64,000 nt of DNA from contig NZ_BBIT01000005.1 of assembly GCF_000730625.1 (NCBI RefSeq), positions 682,001 to 746,000 on the forward strand, read 5' to 3'. This stretch comes from Pseudomonas oryzihabitans NBRC 102199. GTDB taxonomy: Bacteria > Pseudomonadota > Gammaproteobacteria > Pseudomonadales > Pseudomonadaceae. The position numbers and the translations under genes are program-made. Positions 48,160 through 57,051 of the stretch are shown one piece after another. Numbering within the stretch: the stretch's first letter is position 1; each line of letters starts with the position of its first letter. The notes beneath the pieces were generated by a model, which was given only the letters and a program-made list of their open reading frames with translations, was not told the origin of the DNA and did no database searches.

Positions 48160-49623
48160 GTTCGACCCTCATCATCCTGGCCATCACGGTCGCCAGCTTT
48201 CTGCTGGGGTTCCTGCGCGACCTGCTGATCGCCCGCCAATTCGGCGTGAGCTGGGAAGCCGACCTGATCTTTGTCGCGCTCATCCTGCCGGTGTTCTTCG
48301 AGAGCTTCTTCGGCCTCGCCCTGCGCGATGCCATGATTCCCTATCTGCAACGCATCCGCGACCGCTGCAACGCCCAGTACGAGCAGGTCGGTCGCTGGCT
48401 GTACTGGCGCATCGGCCTGTTCGGCCTGCTGTTGTCGGTGATCGGCGTCCTCGCCAGTCCCTGGCTGATGCATGCCCTGGCGCCGGGCTGGAGCGACGAG
48501 CAGGTCGAGACCGGCAAGCTGGTCTTCGCCGTCGGTACCCTGCTGATCTGCGTGCAGGCCGTCCTCTATTGCCAGGGCGCGCTGCTCAACCTCGATCGCA
48601 TCTTCATCCTGCCGATGACCCGCACCCTGATGCTCAATCTGGGCGCCATCCTGGCCATCGTCATCCTGCAGCCGAGCGGTATCGCGCTGTTCACCGGCAT
48701 GCTGCTGCCCCAGGTGCTGCTGATCGTCATCCAGCACCGCCGCCTGGGCTATCTCGGCCAGCGTTCGGTGGCCTTCGAGAAGCCCGAGGGCAGTCCCTTC
48801 GCCGTGACCTTCGCTCCCGTGCTGCTCGCCGCCGGCGCCCAGCAGGGTTGCATGCTGGCGGAGCGCTTCTTCGCCTCGCTGCTGGCGGAGGGCAACATCA
48901 CCATGCTGTCCTTCTCCTACCGCATCGTGACCATTCCGCTGACGCTCTATGCGCTGTCGATCCTGGCGATGATCTTTCCCGAGCTGACCCGCAGCTGGAA
49001 CGAGGGCAATGCCGACAAGTACAGCGCGCTGATGCGCAAGGCGCTGCTCGGCACCCTGCTGTTCCTGGTGCCGGCCGCCGTGGTGCTGTTCAGCTACTCC
49101 GAGCCGGTGGTCAAGGTGCTGCTGGAGCGCGGCGACCGCCACCCTGGTGGTGGCCTATGCCCTGGGTCTGCCCTGGATGGGGCTGGCCCTGCTGTGGGGG
49201 CGTGCCCTGCTGTCGCAGCAGCGCGCCCGCACCTTCCTTTACGCCACCCTGGCCAGCTCCTTCATCACCGTGGCCCTGGACGCTGTTGTCTATCGGCCAT
49301 TCGGTGCCCAGGGACTGGCCTACTCCTTTACCACCGGAGCCTTCCTGCAGGCGGTGTTCATGGCGCTGGCGCTCTATCGCCACTCCCTGGCCGGCCTGCA
49401 CCTGTCGCTGCTGCTGCGCTGGTTCAGCGCGGGCAGCGCGGTGGCCCTGCTGAGTTTCCTGTTGCCCAAGCCGGTCGGCCTGCTGGAGCTGATCGTCAGC
49501 GTCAGCGTGGCCATGCTGGGCTTCCTGGTGCTGTTGCTGGTCCTGGGCGAACGTGACCTGTTCCGCCGCGGCTATTGGGCGCGCGGTGACTCGGGCACGG
49601 GGCGCGCTGAACCGACGAGTTGA
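48156..49623 (+). pseudogene. MurJ-like lipid flippase, frameshifted
   Basis: A MOP-superfamily flippase of MurJ/MviN type in two frames. The first frame starts at GTG 48156 (GAGG 7 nt before) and is MurJ-like through VVKVLLERG (about residue 326), then turns into nonsense. The second frame resumes with TATLVVAYALGLPWMGLALLWGRALLSQQ and runs to 49623. About 489 codons in total, near family size. The break falls at GAGCGCGGCGACC, where an AFDA-type stretch usual after LLERG is missing. A small deletion between short GCGGCG repeats, or a sequencing error, would explain it. As this is not the only possible MurJ, loss may be tolerated. Confidence 0.8.
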
Positions 49624-49861
49624 ACGGCCGTCGCTGGACGGCAAGGAAAAAGGTGGCGATCTGCAGCCATTGGTCGCTATCTGTTACGAAGTCATGAATT
49701 TTTGATTTGGCTTCGAGTCGCACGGAAAGATTGATCCCAGTCAAAGAATTTCTGATGGAAGCTTTTTTCCATTTGCAAGAGATCGGACATGTAGTTGGGG
49801 TCGGCACTTCGCATGGTGGCTTTGCTCGCTACCGACATTCTCTTTGAAAGGAATCGATCCT

Positions 49862-51124
49862 ATGTCCTCCCAATCCCCTGTCACCCGTATCGGCATCGTC
49901 GGTACCGGCATGATCTCGCGCTGCCTGGCCCGGCTCATCAGCCGTCACTATGACGACATGACCGTGACCCGCGTCCTGACCCGCCGGCCCATCGCCACGG
50001 TCACCGACTATCCGCTGACCGAAGCGCTCACCCAGTCGGTGGCGGATCTCATCGATCATTGCGACCTGCTGGTGGAGTGCAGCGGCGACCCCTACCACGG
50101 CACCGAGATCATCGAGCGCGCCTTCGAAGCCGGCATCAAGGTGGTCACCATCAATGCCGAACTGCAGGTGACGACCGGTTCCTACCTGGCCGGCAAGGGT
50201 TTCCTGACCGAGGCCGAGGGCGATCAGCCGGGTTCGCTGGCGGCGCTGCACGAAGAGGCCGTGCAGATGGGCTTCAAGCCGCTGGTCTACGGCAACATGA
50301 AGGGCTATCTGAACCACAACCCGACGCCGGAAGACATGGCCTACTGGTCCGCGCGCCAGGGCACCAGCATCGACCAGACCACCTCCTTCACCGACGGCAC
50401 CAAGGTGCAGATCGAGCAGGTGGTGGTCGGTAACAACTATGGCGCCACCATCACCCGCCAGGGGCTGGAAGGCCTGAATTCGACCAACCTGCAGGACAGC
50501 GCCAACATCCTCGCGCAGATGGCCGAGCAACTGGGCCAGCCCATCGTCGACTACGTGATCCCCAGCGGCTACTCCGCCGGTGGCGTCTTCGTGGTCGGTC
50601 GCCATGACGAAGACCAGGCCGGTGCCATCGAGTACTTCAAGCTGGGCAAGGGCCCGTACTACGTGCTGGTACGCCCCTTCCACCTGTGCTCCCTGGAGGT
50701 CGGCAAGACCCTGAGACGCGTCATCGCCGGCGGCAAGATCCTGCTCAACAACTCCACCACGCCGACCCTGAGCGTGGCCGCCATCATGAAGAAGCCCATG
50801 GCGGCCGGCGACGTCATCGAGCGCGGCATCGGTGGCTACAGCGTGCGCGGCGAAGCGGTCAAGATCGCCGAGTGCCCGGATCACCTGCCGATCGGCCTGC
50901 TCAAGCACAGCGTGCTCAAGCGCGCCCTGGAGCCGGGTCAGATCGTCACCTTCGACGACGTCGAACTGACCCCCAGCCGCGCCCTGGACATCGTCCTGCA
51001 ACAGCATCGCGAGGCGATCCATCGCCAGCTGCTGGAAACCCAGCTGAGCGAGTCGGCCTGGAACGCCAGCGCCGACCTGGCACCGGTCGCGCTGCCCAAG
51101 GCGGTGGGTGCGGTCCTGTCCTGA
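49862..51124 (+). CDS. NAD(P)-dependent oxidoreductase with C-terminal SAF domain
   Basis: A 420-residue protein (AAAGGA 9 nt before ATG). A Rossmann domain at the N-terminus has IGIVGTGMISRCLARLI and CDLLVECSGDPYHG, like homoserine-dehydrogenase relatives. A middle catalytic domain and a C-terminal SAF domain (about 310-385: MAAGDVIERGIGGYSVRGEAVKIAE, LKRALEPGQIVTFDDVEL) follow. Such proteins occur beside polysaccharide or sialic-acid-type gene clusters, and a broken flippase lies just upstream. The substrate is unknown. It ends at a strong terminator. Confidence 0.82.
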   Translation: MSSQSPVTRIGIVGTGMISRCLARLISRHYDDMTVTRVLTRRPIATVTDYPLTEALTQSVADLIDHCDLLVECSGDPYHGTEIIERAFEAGIKVVTINAELQVTTGSYLAGKGFLTEAEGDQPGSLAALHEEAVQMGFKPLVYGNMKGYLNHNPTPEDMAYWSARQGTSIDQTTSFTDGTKVQIEQVVVGNNYGATITRQGLEGLNSTNLQDSANILAQMAEQLGQPIVDYVIPSGYSAGGVFVVGRHDEDQAGAIEYFKLGKGPYYVLVRPFHLCSLEVGKTLRRVIAGGKILLNNSTTPTLSVAAIMKKPMAAGDVIERGIGGYSVRGEAVKIAECPDHLPIGLLKHSVLKRALEPGQIVTFDDVELTPSRALDIVLQQHREAIHRQLLETQLSESAWNASADLAPVALPKAVGAVLS

Positions 51125-51144
51125 TTTCGCCGAGGCGGAACGCG

Positions 51145-51168
51145 AAGGGGCCCTGAGGGCCCCTTTTT
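51145..51168. terminator. Terminator after the SAF-domain oxidoreductase
   Basis: AAGGGGCCC-TGA-GGGCCCCTTTTT: a 9-bp stem, 3-nt loop and T tract, 20 bp after the stop codon and just before the end of the convergent HAD gene. Confidence 0.9.
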
Positions 51169-51170
51169 CA

Positions 51171-51860
51171 TTACCCGCCGCTGGCGGCGGCGCGGAGGCG
51201 GGCGACGGTGGCGGGGAGTTCGTCCATGTGCGCGATCAGGGCGGTCACGCCCAGCGCGCTCAGGGTCTCGCCATGGCTGGGCGGAATGTGGCTGGCGCCG
51301 GTAAAGCCGATGACGCGCATGCCGGCCGCCAGCGCCGCGCGCACGCCGGTGGCGCTGTCCTCGATCACCAGGCAGCGCTCCGGCGCGACACCTATCGTCC
51401 TGGCGGCCAGGAGATAGACATCGGGTGCCGGCTTGGGCTGGGCCACCATGTCGGCACTGAAGATATGGCCCGCCACCCGCTCGACCAGATCGGCCCGGCG
51501 GACCGAGGATTCGACGCTGTGCCTGAGGCTGTTGGAGGCGACCGCCAGCGGCAGGTCGATGCTCTCCAGGGCACGCTTCACCCCGGGAATGGCTTCCACG
51601 CTGGTGGAGATCAGCGTTTCCGCCTGGGTGCGCAGGTCGCTGAACAGCGCGGGCGGCAGGGTGATGCCGAAGCGCTGCTCGACCAGGGCGAAGATGTCCC
51701 GGGTGGTCAGGCCAAAGGTCCCGTGCAGCAGGGCTTCGAGTTCGGCGCGCGGTGCATGGGCGGCCAGGCCGTCGAGGACGACGCGTTCGGCGAGGATTTC
51801 GCTGTCGACCAGCACGCCATCGCAATCGCTGATCAGCAGTTCCACAGGGGTGACGTTCAT
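51171..51860 (-). CDS. HAD-superfamily phosphatase (beta-phosphoglucomutase-like)
   Basis: A 229-residue HAD hydrolase starting at ATG 51860 with AAGGA upstream. Motif I is LLISDCDGVLVDSE (nucleophile Asp), motif II LAVASNS, motif III lysine in QPKPAPDVYLLA, and motif IV VIEDSATGVRAALAAGM. The C1 cap helical domain between motifs I and II is of the beta-phosphoglucomutase/phosphatase type. It probably dephosphorylates a sugar phosphate; the substrate is open. It is convergent with the SAF oxidoreductase, with no operon partner. Confidence 0.88.
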   Translation of the reverse strand: MNVTPVELLISDCDGVLVDSEILAERVVLDGLAAHAPRAELEALLHGTFGLTTRDIFALVEQRFGITLPPALFSDLRTQAETLISTSVEAIPGVKRALESIDLPLAVASNSLRHSVESSVRRADLVERVAGHIFSADMVAQPKPAPDVYLLAARTIGVAPERCLVIEDSATGVRAALAAGMRVIGFTGASHIPPSHGETLSALGVTALIAHMDELPATVARLRAAASGG

Positions 51861-52268
51861 CGGTATTCCTTGCAGGGGGATTTCATGGTCGGGCCGTGGG
51901 CCCGGGCCATTCGAAACGGCGGGAAAGAAGCGCGGAAGCAGGACTGGCGAGGGTTTGCGCCGCTGTCCGAGTGGTCGAAAACCGGCTCCACAGTACCTTG
52001 CATGGCGCGACAAATTACCTCTTGTCAAAAACGATTTCGGTCTCCGGAGGGTAATCGCTTTCCAGAAAAATATGGCGTAGAGTTCGAGAACTGTGTTTGC
52101 TTGGGTCGCCGTCGATCGTGACCTGAGGCGGTAGGCTTTCCGTCCACCCCTTGCTGCTCGATTCTTGTTACTCCTTGCAACTCAGTACCGGGTGCCTGGT
52201 CTATGCAACGCGCTGCCGCGCCAGCACCTGTCATAACAAACCCGTTATTCCAAGGAGCAACACCCGTC

Positions 52269-52478
52269 ATGTCGAATCGTCAGAACGGCACCGTCAAATG
52301 GTTCAACGAAACCAAAGGCTACGGCTTCATTACTCCCGAGAGCGGTCCGGACGTGTTCGTTCACTTCCGCGCAATCGAAGGCAAAGGTTTCAAGACCCTG
52401 GCTGAAGGCCAGAAGGTCAGCTTCGAAGTCGTGCAAGGCCAGAAGGGCATGCAGGCAGAGCACGTACAGGTCATCTGA
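52269..52478 (+). CDS. Cold-shock domain protein
   Basis: A 69-residue CspA-family protein: [33 protein letters not shown] covers RNP-1 (KGYGFI) and RNP-2 (VFVHF), the single-stranded nucleic-acid binding motifs. AAGGAG lies 11 nt before the ATG, a little long. The upstream gap is about 400 bp, so a long 5' leader typical of csp mRNAs is possible, but no cold box was identified. It acts as an RNA chaperone. Which of the several Pseudomonas csp genes it is cannot be told. Confidence 0.93.
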   Translation: MSNRQNGTVKWFNETKGYGFITPESGPDVFVHFRAIEGKGFKTLAEGQKVSFEVVQGQKGMQAEHVQVI

Positions 52479-52503
52479 CACCTGACGTCGCCCGAAGCTC
52501 ACG

Positions 52504-52532
52504 AAAAACCCCGGCCAGGCCGGGGTTTTTCG
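52504..52532. terminator. Bidirectional terminator between csp and the MFS gene
   Basis: AAAAACCCCGGCCAGGCCGGGGTTTTT: perfect palindrome with A and T tracts on both sides, 25 bp after the csp stop. Confidence 0.92.
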
Positions 52533-52565
52533 TTTATGGCGTGTCGAGCGGTGCTATAGCCCGCT

Positions 52566-53999
52566 TCACTCGACGTTCTGCGCGCTCTTTTCCGGTTCGG
52601 CCGCCAGCGGCTTGACCCGGCGCCCGGTCTCCCGCGAGGCCTGCAAGAAGATCGCCGCCGCCAGCATCGAGAGCGCGCCGACGCAGAGAAAGGTCGCGCG
52701 AAAGGCGGACAGCACCTCGGTGTCGCCATAGTCGTCCTGGAAACCGCCCAGCAGGGCGGCCGCACAGGCCACGCCAAAGCTCATGGCCAGTTGCATCACC
52801 ACCGACAGCAGGCTGTTGCCGCTGGCCGCCTGCTGGTCGTGCAGGTCGATGAGGGTAATGGTGTTCATGGCGGTGAACTGCATGGAATTCACCGCGCCGA
52901 GGATGCCGAGGTGGATGAGCAGCCAGACGAAGGGCGTCGAGGGACCGATCAGGGCGAGGCTGGCGATCAGGCAACCCAGTAGCAGGGTGTTGCCCACCAG
53001 CAGGCGGCGATAGCCGAGGCGCCCGATCAGCGGACCGGCGATGGGCTTGGCCAGCATCGCCGACAGCGCCAGGGGCATCATCAGCAGGCCGGCCTGGGTC
53101 GGCGAGTAGCCGAGGCCCACCTGGAACAGCAGCGGGATGAGAAAGGGCAGGGCGCCGCTGCCGAGGCGGGCGAAGAGATTGCCGAAGATGCCCACCGCGA
53201 AGCTGCGGATGCGAAACAGCTCGGCGGAGAACAGTGGCTGGTCGTGGTGCAGGGCGCGCAGCCAGTAGGCCACCATGCATGCCATGCCGGCCATCAGCAA
53301 CAGCACCACCCGCACATGGGGCAGGTGCAATTCGCCGAGGCCTTCCAGGGCGATGCTGATGAGGATCATGGAAGTGCCGAAGAGCAGGAAGCCCAGGCCG
53401 TCGAAGCGTTGCGGCAGGGGGCTGCGCAGATCCGGCAGCAGGCGGCGGGTGGCCAGGCAGCCGAGGATGCCCACTGGCAGGTTGATCAGGAAGATCCAGT
53501 GCCAGGACACGGCTTCCACCAACCAGCCACCCAGGGCCGGGCCGGCCAGAGGGCCGATCAGGCCGGGAATGGTGATGAAGCTGAGGATGCGGACCAGCTC
53601 GCTGCGCGGATAGACGCGCAGGATCACCAGGCGCCCCACCGGCAGCATCAGCGAACCGCCGAGGCCCTGGATTACCCGGGCGGCGATCAGCAGGTTGAGG
53701 CTGGGCGCCAGGGCGCAGAGCAGCGAGCCAAAGGTGAAGAGGGCGATGGCGGTGAAGAAGACGCGGCGACTGCCGAAGCGATCGGAAATCCAGCCGGAGG
53801 CGGGAATCAGCAGCGCGACAGTGAGCAGGTAGGCGATCACCACCCCCTGCATGCGCAGCGGATTCTCGCCGAGGTCGGCGGCCATGCGCGGCAGGGCGGT
53901 GTTGACGATGGTCGCGTCCAGCGACTGCATGAAGAAGGCCACGGCGATCAGCCAGGGAAGCCAGCGGGCCGTGGTGGTATCCAGGGTCGGGGAGGGCAT
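52566..53999 (-). CDS. DHA2-family multidrug MFS exporter
   Basis: A 477-residue transporter with 13-14 predicted membrane helices, starting at ATG 53999 with AGGACCTCCC upstream. The family motifs are DATIVNTALPRMAADL in helix 1 (motif D1), SGWISDRFGSRRVF (motif A) and GPLAGPALGGWL (motif C, exporter-specific). It resembles MdtD/EmrB-type drug:H+ antiporters. No EmrA-like adaptor gene is adjacent, so it likely acts alone in the inner membrane. The substrate is unknown. The acyltransferase gene ends 71 bp downstream of... its start region on the same strand, i.e. upstream in transcription. Confidence 0.9.
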   Translation of the reverse strand: MPSPTLDTTTARWLPWLIAVAFFMQSLDATIVNTALPRMAADLGENPLRMQGVVIAYLLTVALLIPASGWISDRFGSRRVFFTAIALFTFGSLLCALAPSLNLLIAARVIQGLGGSLMLPVGRLVILRVYPRSELVRILSFITIPGLIGPLAGPALGGWLVEAVSWHWIFLINLPVGILGCLATRRLLPDLRSPLPQRFDGLGFLLFGTSMILISIALEGLGELHLPHVRVVLLLMAGMACMVAYWLRALHHDQPLFSAELFRIRSFAVGIFGNLFARLGSGALPFLIPLLFQVGLGYSPTQAGLLMMPLALSAMLAKPIAGPLIGRLGYRRLLVGNTLLLGCLIASLALIGPSTPFVWLLIHLGILGAVNSMQFTAMNTITLIDLHDQQAASGNSLLSVVMQLAMSFGVACAAALLGGFQDDYGDTEVLSAFRATFLCVGALSMLAAAIFLQASRETGRRVKPLAAEPEKSAQNVE

Positions 54000-54070
54000 G
54001 GGAGGTCCTTGTCGAGACAGCCGACTACCCGCTCTCTGACTGTCTGGCGGCGGCAGGGTGCCCCGCTCCT

Positions 54071-54958
54071 TCAGCGCGAGCGGGAATCTAGCAGCGCCTC
54101 GATCCGCTGGTCCTTCTCTGCCCAGAGCGTGCTGACCCACTGCTGGAAGCCTGCGCGAAATTCCGCATCTTCGCTGTAGTCACCCGCCCAGCGCGCCGGA
54201 TCCAGAGGTCGCGCGCGAATATCGATGATAACGCGTTTGACTCGTCCGCAGAGCAGGTCCCAGAAGCCGGGCACGCGACCGTCGGGATAGACCAGGGTGA
54301 CGTCCAGCAGGGTGTCCAGCTGCTCGCCCATGGCGGCGAGGACGAAGGCCATGCCGCCGGCCTTGGGCTTGAGCAGGTGGCGATAGGGCGACTGCTGCTC
54401 CGCATGCTTGGCGGCGGTGAAGCGGGTGCCTTCCAGGTAGTTGACGATGGTCACCGGCTGGCGGCGGAATTTCTCGCAGGCGCGGCGGGTGATGGCCAGG
54501 TCCGCGCCCTTGAGTTCCGGGCGGCGGGCCAGCTGGGCGCGGGTGTATCTCTTCATGAAGGGGTAGTCCAGCGCCCACCAGGCGAGCCCCAGGAAGGGTA
54601 CCCAGATGAGCTCCTTCTTCAGGAAGAACTTGAAATAGGGCACCTTGCCGTTGAAGGTCTCGATGAGCGCGGGGATATCGACCCAGGACTGGTGATTGCA
54701 GATGACCAGGTAGGAGCGGTCACGGCTGAGCGCCTCGGTGCCGCGGATGTCCCAGACGGTGGGGGTGAGGCGGGCGAAGATGGCCTTGTTGATCTCGGCC
54801 CAGGTCTCGGCGATGGCGGTGACCACCCGGGAGCAGAGGTCGCGCAGCGCGACAAGGGGCAGCAGCTTGATCAGGGCGAATACCAGTAGCGGACCGATCA
54901 TGACCAGGGTGTTCAACAGGAGCAGCGCAGAGACGGTGATACCGGTCAGGAGGTGCAT
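54071..54958 (-). CDS. 1-acylglycerol-3-phosphate-type acyltransferase (YihG/PlsC-like)
   Basis: A 295-residue membrane acyltransferase. N-terminal hydrophobic segments (about 5-40) precede the catalytic HX4D motif in VICNHQSWVDIPAL, the substrate-binding VNYLEGTRFTAAK, and the third block PKAGGMAFVLAAMG. YihG proteins are secondary lysophosphatidate acyltransferases that tune fatty-acid composition and motility; PlsC is the housekeeping enzyme. Length and the EGTR phrasing favour YihG. It is divergent from the HD-GYP gene. Confidence 0.87.
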   Translation of the reverse strand: MHLLTGITVSALLLLNTLVMIGPLLVFALIKLLPLVALRDLCSRVVTAIAETWAEINKAIFARLTPTVWDIRGTEALSRDRSYLVICNHQSWVDIPALIETFNGKVPYFKFFLKKELIWVPFLGLAWWALDYPFMKRYTRAQLARRPELKGADLAITRRACEKFRRQPVTIVNYLEGTRFTAAKHAEQQSPYRHLLKPKAGGMAFVLAAMGEQLDTLLDVTLVYPDGRVPGFWDLLCGRVKRVIIDIRARPLDPARWAGDYSEDAEFRAGFQQWVSTLWAEKDQRIEALLDSRSR

Positions 54959-55064
54959 GGATTCTCTCGTCTAGAACTTGGGGCGATAGTCTTTGGCGTG
55001 ACATAGCATTTTGCGATCATCCGCCTCTGGATGGCTGCTGCCGATCCGCTGCGAAGTGAACGCC

Positions 55065-56321
55065 ATGCTCAAAAAGGTTACCAGTGCCGAGGTCTGCCTC
55101 GGCATGTACATCCACAAATTCGAAGGCAGCTGGATCGACCATCCGTTCTGGAAGGCGCGCTTCCTGCTGCAGGAGCCACGCGACCTGCAGAAGATCCAGG
55201 ACAGCGCGGTGACCGCGGTGTGGATCGATATCGCCAAGGGCCTGGATTGCCGGTCCCCGAGCGAATGCTCGCCCGCCCTGGAACCGGTGGCGGTCCCTGA
55301 GCCCGTTGCCGCGTCGGTCGCTGCCCCCGCGACGCTCCCCGCTGCCGCTCCGACCCCGGAGACTGGCACCGCACCGGTCGCCGCCATCAGTTGTCCGCAG
55401 GAAATGGCGCAGGCGTCGGCGGTCAGCGCCCACGCCAAGCAGGAGGTGGCGCGGCTGTTCCAGGACGTGCGCCTGGGCCAGGCCATCGAGCTGAGCGAAG
55501 TGGCGACCGTGGTCGAGCAGATCTCGGCGTCGGTGTTGCGGCACCCCACGGCACTGATCAGCCTGACGCGGCTGCGCACGGTCGACGAGTATACCTACAT
55601 CCATTCGGTGTCGGTCTGCGCCCTGATGACGGCGGTGGCGCGGCAGATGGACCTGCCGGCTGAGCAGGTGCTGCTGGCCGGTCAGGCCGGTCTGCTGCAC
55701 GACGTGGGCAAGATGCGCACCCCCGTCGAGGTGCTCAACAAGCCGGGCAGGCTGACCGAGGCCGAATTCGCCGTGATGCGGCGGCATCCCGAGGAAGGCG
55801 TCGCCCTGCTGCGGCAGTGGGGCGCATCCGCGGAGGTCATCGACGTCTGCCTGCACCATCACGAGAAATTCGATGGCAGCGGCTATCCCCATGGGTTGGC
55901 CGGCAACCAGATCAGTCTGCTGTCGCGCATCGCCGCGGTCTGCGACGTCTATGACGCCGTCTCCTCGACCCGGCCCTACAAGACCGCCTGGAGTCCGGCC
56001 GAGGCGATCCGGCGCATGGCGGAGTGGAAGGGGCACTTCGATCCCCGGGTGTTCCAGGCCTTCGTCAAGACGCTGGGCATCTATCCGATCGGCTCCCTGG
56101 TGCGGCTGAGCAACGAGCAGCTGGCGGTGGTGGTCGAGCAGCACCCGGACAGCCTGCTGACCCCGCGGGTGCGGGTATTCTTTTCCGCGCGTTCGCGCAC
56201 GCCGCTGCCGCAGCGGTTGCTGGATCTCGCCCGGCCGCCCGCCGACGAACGCATCGTGCGGCGGGAAGATCCGCAGGAGTGGGGCTTTCGCAATCTGGAG
56301 CGGCTCTGGCAGCAGGCCTAG
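55065..56321 (+). CDS. HD-GYP cyclic-di-GMP phosphodiesterase
   Basis: A 418-residue soluble protein starting at ATG 55065 (MLKKVTSAEVCLGMYIHKFEGSW). The N-terminus is a DUF3391-like domain (about 1-70), then a low-complexity Ala/Pro linker (about 72-110). The HD-GYP domain (about 150-340) has HDVGK, HHHEKFDGSGYPHGL and ISLLSRIAAVCDVYDA, with all metal ligands and the GYP triad intact, so hydrolysis of cyclic-di-GMP to pGpG or GMP is likely. No receiver domain is present; the N-terminal domain may sense a signal. Single-gene unit. Confidence 0.9.
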   Translation: MLKKVTSAEVCLGMYIHKFEGSWIDHPFWKARFLLQEPRDLQKIQDSAVTAVWIDIAKGLDCRSPSECSPALEPVAVPEPVAASVAAPATLPAAAPTPETGTAPVAAISCPQEMAQASAVSAHAKQEVARLFQDVRLGQAIELSEVATVVEQISASVLRHPTALISLTRLRTVDEYTYIHSVSVCALMTAVARQMDLPAEQVLLAGQAGLLHDVGKMRTPVEVLNKPGRLTEAEFAVMRRHPEEGVALLRQWGASAEVIDVCLHHHEKFDGSGYPHGLAGNQISLLSRIAAVCDVYDAVSSTRPYKTAWSPAEAIRRMAEWKGHFDPRVFQAFVKTLGIYPIGSLVRLSNEQLAVVVEQHPDSLLTPRVRVFFSARSRTPLPQRLLDLARPPADERIVRREDPQEWGFRNLERLWQQA

Positions 56322-56328
56322 CGCCGGC

Positions 56329-56943
56329 TCAGGGGCGGGTGGCCTGCAGCGAGGGCCGCTCGCCGGTACGGGCGTACCAGGCGGCGATGCGCGGACAGTC
56401 GCTGCGCCAGGCCCAGGTGGGGATGCGGAAGTCCAGATAGCCGAGCAGGCAGGCCATGCCCAGGCTGGCCACGTCGAATTCGCCCTCCAGTTCGGCGATG
56501 GCCTCGCGCTCGAAGTAGTCCAGCGCCCGGGCGATCTTTTCCTGCTGGTTGTCCAGCCAGAGCTTCCACTGCATGCCCGGTGGGCGCATGAAGCTCTCGT
56601 AGCGGATCTGCACCGCGGCTTCCATCATGGCGTCGCACAGCGAGGCCAGGGTCAGGCGCCGCCAGCGCTCCGGGCCCTGGCGCGGGATCAGCGGGGTGCG
56701 CGCGTGCAGGGTATCCAGGTAGTCGAGGATGACGCGGCTGTCGTGCAGGCAGGTGCCATCGGCCAGGCGCAGGGCGGGAATCTTGCCGGCGGGGTTAGTA
56801 TCGAGGACGTCGCGATTGGGGTTGAGCGGCGTCTGCTGGACGATTTCCACCTCCACCTGCTCGATCAGGTCCGTCTCGTGGAGCATCACCACGACTTTGC
56901 GACCGAAGGGCGAGGCGGGAGTGTGGTACAGGATCATGGACAT
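56329..56943 (-). CDS. Glutathione S-transferase family protein
   Basis: A 204-residue GST with start at ATG 56943 (MSMILYHTPASPFGRKVVVML). The thioredoxin-like N-domain has the conserved NPAGKIPALRLADG with cis-proline and HDSRVILDYLD; the helical C-domain begins near 85. The catalytic residue is probably a Ser of SPFGRKV. Substrate unknown. It lies downstream of pmrB on the same strand with a 108-bp gap, and convergent with the HD-GYP gene (7-bp gap). Confidence 0.9.
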   Translation of the reverse strand: MSMILYHTPASPFGRKVVVMLHETDLIEQVEVEIVQQTPLNPNRDVLDTNPAGKIPALRLADGTCLHDSRVILDYLDTLHARTPLIPRQGPERWRRLTLASLCDAMMEAAVQIRYESFMRPPGMQWKLWLDNQQEKIARALDYFEREAIAELEGEFDVASLGMACLLGYLDFRIPTWAWRSDCPRIAAWYARTGERPSLQATRP

Positions 56944-57051
56944 GGGCCGGGCTCTCCAGAAGGCAGGACTGCATTCGCTTGTGGCGAATCCCTGCACTGT
57001 AAGCCCTAGGCCGTCCCGGGTAAAAGATGGCCTTGGTCGTAGGTGGCCGGA

